NCBI GenBank assembly: GCA_031287245.1
Contig: JAITTD010000223.1
Location: 1 to 19,065 of the forward strand
DNA: 19,065 nt
Direction of reading: 5' to 3'
Source of the DNA: Bacteroidales bacterium
Lineage (GTDB): Bacteria; Bacteroidota; Bacteroidia; Bacteroidales; UBA4181
Each line of letters starts with the position of its first letter. The stretch's first letter is position 1. This document shows positions 1 through 7,427 of this stretch, piece by piece. The notes beneath the pieces are model-generated. The model was given only the letters and a program-made list of their open reading frames with translations. It was not told the DNA's origin and did not search any database. The position numbers and the translations under genes were made by a program.

Positions 1-5
1 CTAAT

Positions 6-38
6 CTACAAATCCTTTCCAAAAGAAAAAATTTGTAG
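6..38. repeat. AT-rich inverted repeat at left edge
   Basis: CTACAAAT (6-13) and ATTTGTAG (31-38) are perfect 8-bp inverted arms around a 17-nt A-rich loop. No T-run follows on the plus strand, so it is not a convincing plus-strand terminator. It could be the end of an upstream feature outside the window or an operator. Nothing coding is visible in 1-110. Confidence 0.3.
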
Positions 39-109
39 TACACAAACCAAAAATCAAAAAAGGCTATTTTGCTTATAATAAGAATTTTAAATCCGCATTA
101 ACTGCAATG

Positions 110-288
110 TGGGTTAAGATCTGTTGGAAGAAATGCAGATGACACTTGGTTGCTGTTTCCTATCCCATCATCGGAAATCCAGCGAATGGGAGGTAAGGAG
201 AAATTCCCTCAAAACCCCGGCTATCCGGGAGCATAAAACCTGTTTAAAATCTGCCCGAAGGCTAAAAACTTTTCGGGCAGATTTTTTA
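110..288 (+). ncRNA. Candidate structured small RNA, family not identified
   Basis: No convincing gene occupies this stretch, yet it is rich in stems and ends in a perfect intrinsic terminator. Visible stems are TCCCAT (163-168) with ATGGGA (186-191), extended inwards by TCG/CGA; CCCGG (216-220) with CCGGG (225-229) around a 4-nt CTAT loop; and the terminator stem 246-285. A reading frame from 124 runs through the terminator and the next gene's promoter, so it is unlikely to be real. The size (about 180 nt), the stem-bulge layout and the standalone terminator would suit a small RNA such as the 6S or Bacteroidales-1 type, or a regulatory leader. I cannot match a family by eye, and no clear closing stem or upstream TAnnTTTG promoter was found. 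The 5' end is a guess. Confidence 0.35.
246..288 (+). terminator. Rho-independent terminator
   Basis: Perfect 14-bp inverted repeat: AAAATCTGCCCGAA (246-259) and TTCGGGCAGATTTT (272-285), 12-nt loop, followed by further T residues to 287. It ends the transcript upstream of the GH89 operon and lies just before the operon's promoter-like motif at 303-310. Confidence 0.8.
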
Positions 289-302
289 AATAAAAATTTC
301 AG

Positions 303-310
303 TAAATTTG
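303..310 (+). promoter_or_regulatory. Bacteroidota-type -7 element before GH89 operon
   Basis: TAAATTTG fits the Bacteroidota primary-sigma -7 consensus TAnnTTTG and lies 21 bp before the ATG at 332. No TTG is visible 19-21 bp upstream, where the T-run of the preceding terminator sits, so the -33 half is weak. Its position argues against the upstream TTG start at 308, which falls inside the motif. Confidence 0.5.
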
Positions 311-331
311 CATTTTGGAAAAACGAAAAAA

Positions 332-2518
332 ATGAAGAGCATAAAACATTCCATTTATCTGATTAGTTTGTTATTAATCGGAAACATTTCCGTTCAGGCG
401 GCAGATGTTGTGAAGACAGCCGAAGGACTTCTTTCGCGCAGGGTTCCTGCCTTGGCAGGAAAAATCCGGTTTGAAGTGATTCCGGCGGAAAACGGGCAGG
501 ATGTCTTTGAACTCCAAACTCGTGGCGGCAAAACGGTTATCAGGGGAAACAACGGCGTTGCAATGGCATCCGGTCTCAACTGGTATTTGAAGCATTACTG
601 CCATTGCCAGATTACACACAGAAGCGAACAACTCAATCTGCCCTTGCAACTGCCGAAAATAAAAGAGACTGTACGCATTGTTACACCACACAAATATCGT
701 TACTATCTCAATTACTGTTGTTTCAGTTATACGCTGGCATGGTGGGACTGGAACGATTGGGAACGGATGATTGACCTTATGGCCATGTATGGCGTGAATG
801 TTCCGCTTTCTGTAACCGGTCAGGAGGGCGTTTGGCTCAATGTAGGCAAGCGGTATGGACTCACAGAGGAGCAGATGCAGGATTTTTTCGTTGGTCCCGC
901 TTATCTGCCGTTTGGCTGGATGGGATGCATCGACCGCTGGGCAGGCCCGCTCAGGAAAACATGGATTGACGAGCATGTAGAACTTGAAAAGAAAATTCTT
1001 GACCGCGAACGCGCATTCGGTATGACGCCGATTTTGCAAGGTTTTACCGGCCACGTTCCTCGAAAATTGACTGAAGTCCGATCGGATGTGAAATTGGTTG
1101 AACTAACTCCATGGGCAGAATTTGAGCCTACCTTTTTTGTCGATCCGAACGACCCGTTTTTTATTGAATTTGGGAAAATATTTGTTGAAGAACAGACTAA
1201 ACTGTTCGGCACCGACCATCTTTATGCGTCCGACACCTTTATCGAAATGCCTCCGCCAAGTGATGAACCGGCATTTTTGCAAAACATGGGAGCCTCGATT
1301 TACAAAGCGATGCAAAGCGCCGATGCGGATGCGACTTGGGTATTGCAATGCTGGATGTTTTTTCATGGTGCGAAATTTTGGAAAGCCCCGCAGCAGGAAG
1401 CGTTGCTTCGCAGTGTTCCGCAAGATAAACTTTTAGCCATCGACTTGATGTGTGAGCAGAATCCTGTTTGGCATCAAAGCAACGCTTTCTACGGGCAGCC
1501 GTGGATTTGGAGCATCATTCAAAATTTCGGCGGAACGGTCAGTTTGCACGGCGCCATTGATTTCATGGCGAACGACCTCAAACAGGCTATGCAATCACGC
1601 GGCAAGGAGAGCGGCAAATTATCCGGTATCGGTTATATCATGGAAGGTCTCGGCTGGAATCCGCTGATTGATGAGTTTCAATCCGACCTGGTTTGGCGTT
1701 CGGAAGTTCCCAATACCTCCGAGTGGATTGAACAATTTGTACTTCGCCGGTATGGGCAAGAAAACGCCGATGCCCAAGAGGCATGGAAAATTCTGCACGA
1801 AACGGCATACAAACGAGCCGGACGAACAGATAATGCAACCGTTAAACGCCCATCTCTTGCTGTTTCCCCACCCAATATTGAGCGACAAATATTACCTGCT
1901 CTGAAAACATTGCTGAATGCGGAACAACCATTCGGTAAAACGCAAACCTACCTCTTCGATGTAGCCAATATCTCGCGCGAAGTTTTCGGAAGCCTTGCGA
2001 ATGCGTATCATCAACAAATGATTTCTGCCTATCACCATAAAGACAGGGAAGCGCTAAAAGCAGCAGCCGGAAAGATGAACACGCTGATTCTCGATCTCGA
2101 CCGTCTGCTTGCGTGTCATCCGCAATTTCTGCTCGGCACAGAGTTGGAAAGCGCCAAGCGTTGGGGAAAAACGCCGGAGGAACAGCAACATTATGAATGG
2201 AATGCCCGAACAATGTACACGCTTTGGGGACCGACTTTCCGATTGGATGATTATTCCAACCGGCAATGGTCAGGAATGTTTCGCAGTTATTATGCCAAAC
2301 GTTGGAACCTGTTTTATCGGGAACTTGACAAGTCGCTGACGGAAAATACAATTTGGGACGCCAAAGCATTTGACCGGAAACTTCTTTCTTTTCAAACGGC
2401 ATGGGGAAAGGATATCGAAACGTTCCCAACCAAGCCGAGCGGTGAAAGTGTGACTGCGATAGCCAAAGCGCTTCTCGCTAAATACGAACGGGAATTTGAA
2501 GATATGCCGGAAAAATGA
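332..2518 (+). CDS. Alpha-N-acetylglucosaminidase, GH89 (NAGLU family), secreted
   Basis: A 728-residue glycoside hydrolase expected to release terminal alpha-linked GlcNAc from glycans such as mucin-type chains or glycosaminoglycan ends. The N-terminus is a signal peptide (basic MKSIKH, hydrophobic ISLLLIGN, cleavage near VQA-AD), so it acts in the periplasm or at the surface. An N-terminal domain (to about residue 115) is followed by a TIM barrel with the GH89 signatures YRYYLNYC, WWDWNDWERMIDLMA and GVNVPLSVTGQEGVW. Expected catalytic acids are E305 (in DTFIEMPPPS, matching human NAGLU E316) and E438 (in MEGLG, matching human E446). The C-terminal helical region is full length. ATG 332 is preferred over TTG 308 because it begins the signal peptide and leaves the promoter motif outside the gene. 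The stop overlaps the next start (ATGA 2515-2518), tying it to kinase/etherase and transporter genes. The natural substrate is inferred from family only. Confidence 0.93.
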   Translation: MKSIKHSIYLISLLLIGNISVQAADVVKTAEGLLSRRVPALAGKIRFEVIPAENGQDVFELQTRGGKTVIRGNNGVAMASGLNWYLKHYCHCQITHRSEQLNLPLQLPKIKETVRIVTPHKYRYYLNYCCFSYTLAWWDWNDWERMIDLMAMYGVNVPLSVTGQEGVWLNVGKRYGLTEEQMQDFFVGPAYLPFGWMGCIDRWAGPLRKTWIDEHVELEKKILDRERAFGMTPILQGFTGHVPRKLTEVRSDVKLVELTPWAEFEPTFFVDPNDPFFIEFGKIFVEEQTKLFGTDHLYASDTFIEMPPPSDEPAFLQNMGASIYKAMQSADADATWVLQCWMFFHGAKFWKAPQQEALLRSVPQDKLLAIDLMCEQNPVWHQSNAFYGQPWIWSIIQNFGGTVSLHGAIDFMANDLKQAMQSRGKESGKLSGIGYIMEGLGWNPLIDEFQSDLVWRSEVPNTSEWIEQFVLRRYGQENADAQEAWKILHETAYKRAGRTDNATVKRPSLAVSPPNIERQILPALKTLLNAEQPFGKTQTYLFDVANISREVFGSLANAYHQQMISAYHHKDREALKAAAGKMNTLILDLDRLLACHPQFLLGTELESAKRWGKTPEEQQHYEWNARTMYTLWGPTFRLDDYSNRQWSGMFRSYYAKRWNLFYRELDKSLTENTIWDAKAFDRKLLSFQTAWGKDIETFPTKPSGESVTAIAKALLAKYEREFEDMPEK

Positions 2519-4254
2519 AAAATAAAGAAATATATTTAGGTATTGATATAGGAGGCAGTTGGTTGAAGGTTGTTTCGGTTGATTTTCCCGTGCTTACAGG
2601 ACTAAAAAGTATTTCCGAAGGGATACTTGCCAAACCTGTGAGCAGGGTCAGGAGCCGTTTGGGAGAACAGGCTTCGGTAGATGATTTTATGGTTGCGCTG
2701 AATGAGTTATTATCCCTTGTGTTGGATGGCAACGATAAAGTGATGGGCATCGGAATATCGACAGCCGGAGTAGTTGATTATAAAGGCGAAAATTTAATCA
2801 TCGCCGCTCCCCATTTGAGTGCTTTAAAAGACAAATCCTGGATCAATTACCTGAAACAACGTTTTCAAGCGCCTGTAACACTGATGAATGATGCGGATGC
2901 AGCCGCTGTCGGAGCCGCTGCAAGAGGTTATCTGCAAGGGTTTCATACCATTGGCATTATGCCTGTCGGTACAGGAATTGGCTTTAGCCTTTGGCGCAAC
3001 GGGCGGAAGTGGAATCCGAATCAAATGTTGCCGCTGCTGGGTTGTGTAATGACGCCCGACGGCTCTTATGACCAAATAGCCGGAGTGTCTTCCATTGCCG
3101 AATATGCAGGTCATGACCTTAGCCTCATTTTCTCCGATTCACAATATGAAGAAGTCCGATGCCGGTATGAAAAAGCATTGGCTGATGTGATATACACAGC
3201 ATGTGTGCTCTATCACACCGATATTATTTTGATGGGCGGCGGATTGGCAGAAGCGCTCAAAACAATCCATTATCCTTTGGAAGATATATTGCAGGAAAAA
3301 GTCCGCGATGCTCTTTCTTCGCTGAAAAAAGAGGTGCAAATAAAAGTGATGCACGAGGGCAATTCTTTACCGTTGATTGGGGCTGTACTGCTTGCCATGG
3401 GGGAAAGCATCGCGCAAAGTGCAACAAAATCGGGCAAAACTTATTCACAAATCAATACGGAGATTCCTTATGATGAAACATTGAACTTACATACGATGAA
3501 TGCTTCCGGCATTGTGGAATTGCTGTACAAAGCCGAGGAAGAAGCCGGATTGAAATTAAAGGAATCTTTGGAAGACATTTCCGAAGTTGCCGTTCGAGTT
3601 GCAGAATCTTTGCAAAAAGGCGGACGTCTTATTTATGTTGGCGCCGGAACCAGCGGGCGTTTGGCTGCCATCGATACGGTGGAATTGGCTTGTACATTCG
3701 GCTTTCCCCGCGAACGGGTTTATACGCTGATAGCAGGAGGATTGTCCGATGCGGCAATTGACATTGAGAGTCATTTTGAAGAAGACGCCAGTTCTATTCC
3801 GGAACTGCTGCTTACAAGTGTTGATGAACAGGATGCAGTGATAGGCATTTCCGTCAGCGGGTCGGCATATTATGTGCAGTCAGCATTAGCATACTCAAAA
3901 AGTGTGGGCGCCTACACCGTGTTTATTCAGGAGAGTGCCAGCGTTCCTGTTTCATACTGTGATAAAATGATTTCATTACATTCTGGACATGAACTTGTTG
4001 CCGGTTCAACAAGGATGAAAGCCGGCACTGCCACGAAAAAGGTGTTGAACTTTATCTCCACTACGGCAATGATATTGCAAGGACGAGTACACGGCTGTTA
4101 TATGGTAGAGGTTGAATGCCTTAATCAAAAGTTAATCAGTCGCGCCCAAAATATTTTATACAAACTTTTCGGGTTGAACGACCGGGAAGCGTTGGAGTTA
4201 TTGAAAAAGAACAATCTCAATCTGAGGCAGGCAATAAAAGAAATTACAAAATGA
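2515..4254 (+). CDS. ROK-family sugar kinase fused to MurNAc-6-phosphate etherase (MurQ)
   Basis: A 579-residue cytoplasmic fusion. Residues 1 to about 300 are a ROK kinase: phosphate-binding DIGGSW (D11-G14), GIGISTAGVVD, the NDADAAAVGAA segment and GTGIGFSLW. The usual ROK zinc motif (CxCGxxGC) is replaced by a segment reading LLGCVMTPDGSYDQIAG, so this half appears zinc-free. Residues about 315-579 are a MurQ-type SIS etherase: GAGTSGR (376-382), E390 matching E. coli MurQ E83, an acidic ESHFEED stretch (E418, E422, E423) near the E. coli E114 position with one extra residue, GSTRMKAGTA, and a C-terminal helical tail. MurQ converts MurNAc-6-P to GlcNAc-6-P and D-lactate; the fused kinase would plausibly make the 6-phosphate. 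Both junctions are 4-bp ATGA overlaps (GH89 upstream, MFS downstream). No frameshift or linker stop is seen. The kinase substrate (MurNAc, GlcNAc or both) is inferred. Confidence 0.9.
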   Translation: MKNKEIYLGIDIGGSWLKVVSVDFPVLTGLKSISEGILAKPVSRVRSRLGEQASVDDFMVALNELLSLVLDGNDKVMGIGISTAGVVDYKGENLIIAAPHLSALKDKSWINYLKQRFQAPVTLMNDADAAAVGAAARGYLQGFHTIGIMPVGTGIGFSLWRNGRKWNPNQMLPLLGCVMTPDGSYDQIAGVSSIAEYAGHDLSLIFSDSQYEEVRCRYEKALADVIYTACVLYHTDIILMGGGLAEALKTIHYPLEDILQEKVRDALSSLKKEVQIKVMHEGNSLPLIGAVLLAMGESIAQSATKSGKTYSQINTEIPYDETLNLHTMNASGIVELLYKAEEEAGLKLKESLEDISEVAVRVAESLQKGGRLIYVGAGTSGRLAAIDTVELACTFGFPRERVYTLIAGGLSDAAIDIESHFEEDASSIPELLLTSVDEQDAVIGISVSGSAYYVQSALAYSKSVGAYTVFIQESASVPVSYCDKMISLHSGHELVAGSTRMKAGTATKKVLNFISTTAMILQGRVHGCYMVEVECLNQKLISRAQNILYKLFGLNDREALELLKKNNLNLRQAIKEITK

Positions 4255-5507
4255 ACCATTTGCAAAAAAAAGTCAATTACACATTTGCGTTATCCGTTGT
4301 CGGACTGTTGTTTTTTGTTATCGGATTCGCATTAGGCATCAACGGCTTGCTTATTCCCTATTTGCAGAAAGCATTTTCGCTATCATCGGCAGAATCATAT
4401 TTGGTGCTGACTTCCACCTTTGGAGCCTTTGTGCTGTTTGGTTATCCGGCAGGCATACTCATTAAGCATATCGGATATAAGAAGAGTATGGTAACAGCAT
4501 TTTTGTTCTTTGCCATAGGGCTTTACCTGTTTATTCCTTCTGCCAAAAATGAAAGTTTTGTTTTGTTTTTGATAGCCTCGTTTATTAGCGGCGTAGGAAA
4601 CACCGTTTTACAAGCGGCTGTGAATCCTTACGTTACGATATGCGGACCCATAGAATCAGCAACTCGTCGCATCAGTATCATGGGAATATTGAATAAATCC
4701 GGTTGGGCTGTGGCTCCTGTCTTTTTAGCCTTATTCATGGATTTGTCGCAATCAACCGTGCAATTATCCGAAATGTATCTGCCGTTTTACATCATTGCAG
4801 GCGTATTTGTTCTTTTGGGTATTTTCACTTACATTGTACCATTGCCCGAAATCGCGGCAGCAGGAGAAGATGAAACGCAGATGGATTCGGCAGAATCGGC
4901 TGAAATTGTAAAGTTTGTAGCAGGAAAGAAAAATGTCTTCCAATTCCCGCATCTGTTATTGGGCGTGTTATTGCTCTTTTTATATGTGGGTGTAGAAACC
5001 ATTACATTAGCCACTCCTGTTGATTTTGCCAACACCACAGGATTAAACAATCCACAGATATACCCTGCTTATACAGTTGTAGCACAGGTATTAGGGTATC
5101 TTTTGGGAGCGATACTCATACCGAAAGCGATCAGTCAGCATCGAGCATTGATATTTTGTGCCGCATCGGGAGTGGTATTTTCCCTGTTAGCAGTCCTCGT
5201 TCCTGTACATATTGCCATTTACTTTGTAGCGCTGATGGGATTTTCCAATTCCTTGATATGGGGACCTGTTTGGCCATTGGCGATCTCTTATCTTGGCAAA
5301 TACACAAAATCCGGCGCCTCTTTGTTGGTAACAGCTATTGTGGGAGGAGCCGTTTTGCCCCTGGTTTTCGGATGGTTGAAGGACTTTTTGGGTGATATAC
5401 AACAAGCCTATTGGATTTGTGTGCCCTTTTATATTTATGTGCTTTACTATGCTTTTCGGGGCTATAAAACCGGTTTAAAAGAAATTTTAAACAACAAAAT
5501 GAAGTGA
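4251..5507 (+). CDS. MFS sugar transporter, FucP/NagP-like
   Basis: A 418-residue inner-membrane protein with about 12 hydrophobic segments and a short charged central loop near residues 200-225 (EDETQMDSAESAEIVKF). The N-half resembles the FHS sugar:H+ symporter branch (FucP, glucose/galactose and Bacteroidota NagP-type carriers): NGLLIPYLQKAF, FGYPAGILIKHIGYKKS, a SGVGNTVLQAAVNPYV segment and GILNKSGW. It starts inside the stop of the kinase/etherase gene (ATGA 4251-4254) and is the last gene before a strong terminator. Operon context points to uptake of the sugar handled by the kinase/etherase, most simply MurNAc, GlcNAc or a related amino sugar. The sequence alone does not fix the substrate, and no SusC/SusD pair is present here. 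Confidence 0.88.
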   Translation: MNHLQKKVNYTFALSVVGLLFFVIGFALGINGLLIPYLQKAFSLSSAESYLVLTSTFGAFVLFGYPAGILIKHIGYKKSMVTAFLFFAIGLYLFIPSAKNESFVLFLIASFISGVGNTVLQAAVNPYVTICGPIESATRRISIMGILNKSGWAVAPVFLALFMDLSQSTVQLSEMYLPFYIIAGVFVLLGIFTYIVPLPEIAAAGEDETQMDSAESAEIVKFVAGKKNVFQFPHLLLGVLLLFLYVGVETITLATPVDFANTTGLNNPQIYPAYTVVAQVLGYLLGAILIPKAISQHRALIFCAASGVVFSLLAVLVPVHIAIYFVALMGFSNSLIWGPVWPLAISYLGKYTKSGASLLVTAIVGGAVLPLVFGWLKDFLGDIQQAYWICVPFYIYVLYYAFRGYKTGLKEILNNKMK

Positions 5508-5524
5508 GAAAGATCGCAGTAAAT

Positions 5525-5576
5525 AATAATCTGCGGAATCGTATAAAAATTGCCAGATTCCGCAGATTATTTTTAT
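5525..5576 (+). terminator. Rho-independent terminator of GH89 operon
   Basis: Perfect 16-bp inverted repeat AATAATCTGCGGAATC (5525-5540) and GATTCCGCAGATTATT (5556-5571), 15-nt loop, then a short T-rich tail. It starts 17 bp after the MFS stop and separates this operon from the AAA+ ATPase gene. GCGGAATC recurs immediately downstream (5586-5593). Confidence 0.85.
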
Positions 5577-5577
5577 G

Positions 5578-5624
5578 AATATTTTGCGGAATCGAGAATA
5601 AATTATACCTTTGCGCAAAATATT
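5578..5624. repeat. 11-bp inverted repeat bracketing the ATPase promoter
   Basis: AATATTTTGCG (5578-5588) and CGCAAAATATT (5614-5624) are perfect reverse complements. The left arm contains the -33 TTTG; the right arm starts directly after the -7 element and ends 3 bp before the ATG. This geometry would suit an operator for a dimeric regulator or a transcript-start hairpin. Which one is unknown. Confidence 0.5.
5583..5613 (+). promoter_or_regulatory. Bacteroidota promoter for AAA+ ATPase gene
   Basis: TTTG (5583-5586), a 19-bp spacer, then TACCTTTG (5606-5613) matches the TTTG-N19-21-TAnnTTTG layout. The start site should fall near 5619-5622, leaving a leader of under about 12 nt before ATG 5628. 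This also rules out the TTG start at 5550, which lies inside the preceding terminator. Confidence 0.75.
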
Positions 5625-5627
5625 TTT

Positions 5628-7046
5628 ATGATGAGAACAATTATCGGAAGACAAAAAGAGCAGGAAATGCTGTCGGAATACGAGCATTCGCCAAAATCTG
5701 AATTGCTTGTGGTTTTCGGCAGACGACGTGTCGGGAAAACTTTTTTAATCAAAGAGTATTTCGACAATCATTTCTTTTTTTACATTTCGGGCGCGGAAAA
5801 TGCTACCAAAAAAATGCAGTTGAAAAACTTTAATCTGGCATTGAAAAAACACAGCAAATATCCTTATCCCGCAGTTGAAGATTGGCAAGATGCTTTTGAA
5901 CAGTTGATTCATTTTATTGAAAACTCAAAAAATGAAGGGCGAAAAGTGATTTTTTTCGACGAACTGCCTTGGTTCGACACAATGAAATCGGGCTTTTTGT
6001 CGGCATTTGAGTATTTTTGGAACACATTCGCTTCGGCGCGCAACGATATTTTTCTGATTGTCTGCGGCTCGGCAACATCGTGGATAGTGAACAAAATTAT
6101 TAAAAATCGCGGCGGACTGCACAACCGGGTGACCGCTCAAATACACTTAAATCCGTTTACATTAAAGGAAACCGAAGAATTTTTGACGTACAAAAATATC
6201 GTTTTCAGCCGCTATCAAATTGCTGAATGTTATATGATTATGGGCGGAATCCCCTATTATTTGGAACAACTGAAAAAAGGGAAAAGTTTAAGCCAAAACA
6301 TTGACAATCTGTTTTTTAACAAAGACAGTATTTTGACGGACGAATATCGGAAAATGTATGCTTCGCTGTTCAAAAAGTTCGACAAGCACGTTAAAATAAT
6401 TGAAATTCTGGGGAAAAAGCGTAGCGGAATGAGCCGCGAAGAGATGGTAGCACAATCGAAAATTCCGGACGGCGGCGGTTTGACAGGTGTTTTATCGGAT
6501 TTGGAAATGTGCGGTTTTATCAATGTTTACAACTCTTACAACAAAAAATCAAAAAACCGTATTTATCAATTAGTCGATTTTTACAGTTTGTTTTACCTGA
6601 CTTTTATAAAAAATAATTTGCAGACCAACCCGAATTACTGGTCAAATCTGACGGAAAGTTCCACAAAATTATCGTGGTGCGGTTATTCGTTTGAACTTGT
6701 TTGTTTGATGCACATTGAACAAATCAGGCGAAAACTTGGAATTTCGGGCGTGGTAAACTACGTCAATTCGTGGCGCAGCGAAGATAAAACCTGTCAAATT
6801 GATTTGCTGATCGACCGCAACGACCACGTTATCAATGTTTGCGAAATAAAATATTCAAAAAATGAATATTCAATCGCAAAAGATGATGACTGTGAATTGC
6901 AAGCGAAACTCGCGAAATTCCGTAGCGAAACCGCAACAAAAAAGGCGTTGCATTTAACGATGCTGACGACATTCGGCGTAAGCAAAAATCAATATTATGG
7001 CAATATTCAATCGGAAATAACGCTTGACGATTTGTTTGCGTTGTAG
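5628..7046 (+). CDS. AAA+ ATPase with C-terminal DUF234 / PD-(D/E)XK-like domain
   Basis: A 472-residue protein of the archaeal-type ATPase family common in Bacteroidota and archaea. Walker A is GRRRVGKT (31-38); Walker B is VIFFDELPW with D111-E112; a sensor-like ILIVCGSATSW region (reading FLIVCGSATSW) follows. A winged-helix-like stretch (KRSGMSREEMVAQSKI) leads to the C-terminal DUF234 part, with VDFYSLFYLTF and a nuclease-like D392 (QIDLLID) followed by E406-I-K408 (CEIKY). The biochemical role of this family is not established. The gene stands alone between a terminator and a repeat-rich spacer, with its own promoter. ATG 5628 or the adjacent ATG 5631 are both possible starts. A mobile-element or defence link is possible but nothing nearby demonstrates it. 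Confidence 0.85.
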   Translation: MMRTIIGRQKEQEMLSEYEHSPKSELLVVFGRRRVGKTFLIKEYFDNHFFFYISGAENATKKMQLKNFNLALKKHSKYPYPAVEDWQDAFEQLIHFIENSKNEGRKVIFFDELPWFDTMKSGFLSAFEYFWNTFASARNDIFLIVCGSATSWIVNKIIKNRGGLHNRVTAQIHLNPFTLKETEEFLTYKNIVFSRYQIAECYMIMGGIPYYLEQLKKGKSLSQNIDNLFFNKDSILTDEYRKMYASLFKKFDKHVKIIEILGKKRSGMSREEMVAQSKIPDGGGLTGVLSDLEMCGFINVYNSYNKKSKNRIYQLVDFYSLFYLTFIKNNLQTNPNYWSNLTESSTKLSWCGYSFELVCLMHIEQIRRKLGISGVVNYVNSWRSEDKTCQIDLLIDRNDHVINVCEIKYSKNEYSIAKDDDCELQAKLAKFRSETATKKALHLTMLTTFGVSKNQYYGNIQSEITLDDLFAL

Positions 7047-7089
7047 TTTATTGATTTGTATGTTAGGAGTTGTCAATAAATATAATGTA

Positions 7090-7196
7090 TATCCCCTAAT
7101 GGGGAATTGAGGTGATATTGAGATTTATTTCTATTGATATGAATGTCCTACGGACAAGCGAACATTCCCCGTTAGGGGGATACACATCAATAGAAA
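7090..7196. repeat. Hairpin-rich intergenic repeat cluster
   Basis: Two self-complementary blocks, CCCC-TAAT-GGGG (7093-7104) and CCCC-GTTA-GGGG (7167-7178), are also imperfect inverted copies of each other across 18-19 bp (7090-7107 and 7164-7182). A second pair, TTTCTATTGAT (7128-7138) and ATCAATAGAAA (7186-7196), is a perfect 11-bp inverted repeat interleaved with the first (order A-B-A'-B'). No T-run marks a terminator. It looks like a small repeated intergenic element rather than coding DNA. Confidence 0.6.
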
Positions 7197-7304
7197 ATAA
7201 GATACAGGCATCCTCCAAAACCTCGTAGAGGTTTCACAATATAATCAAGGCTTTTGTTATAGTTATTTATTGAAGACTACTTACCGTCACTTTGCACAAA
7301 AGTC

Positions 7305-7400
7305 ATGAACACGAAATACAAGCGATTGCCTTACGGCAACAGCAATTATAAGAGCAGAAGAACATCTGCTCATCGAGTGATTACCGGATATGCTAAGCGT
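7305..7400 (+). pseudogene. Possible 5' remnant of an AAA-ATPase (PF09820/DUF1703-like) gene
   Basis: A frame from ATG 7305 begins MNTKYKRLPYGNSNYKS, which resembles the conserved start of the Bacteroidota AAA-ATPase/DUF1703 family (LPYG-x-SNF followed by a YVDKT segment). The YVDKT part and all of the rest are missing, and the frame then runs antisense through the neighbouring lipoprotein gene. A TCACTTTG (7287-7294) near-match to the -7 consensus precedes it. The same bases form small hairpins (TTGCC/GGCAA at 7326-7339; GAGCAGA/TCTGCTC at 7352-7371; CCTGC/GCAGG at 7406-7420), so it may be only repeat DNA. Low confidence. Confidence 0.25.
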
Positions 7401-7427
7401 AAACACCTGCACCATGCAGGCTGGGAA

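Noticed and set aside
124..366. 80-codon frame at the left end
   Set aside because: It crosses the perfect terminator and the promoter and start of the GH89 gene, and its composition does not look like a protein family.
374..1054. Long antisense frame (226 codons) inside the GH89 gene
   Set aside because: The plus-strand protein is a clear GH89 enzyme with catalytic motifs; the antisense product has no recognisable domain and is a shadow.
5628..7046. Defence-system call for the AAA+/DUF234 gene
   Set aside because: Walker motifs and a nuclease-like end alone do not prove defence; no partner defence gene, and such ATPases are dispersed singly in Bacteroidota genomes.
7326..7420. tRNA-like fold from three hairpins
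   Set aside because: Stem sizes and order do not fit a cloverleaf; no GTTC T-loop or CCA-type acceptor pairing is visible.
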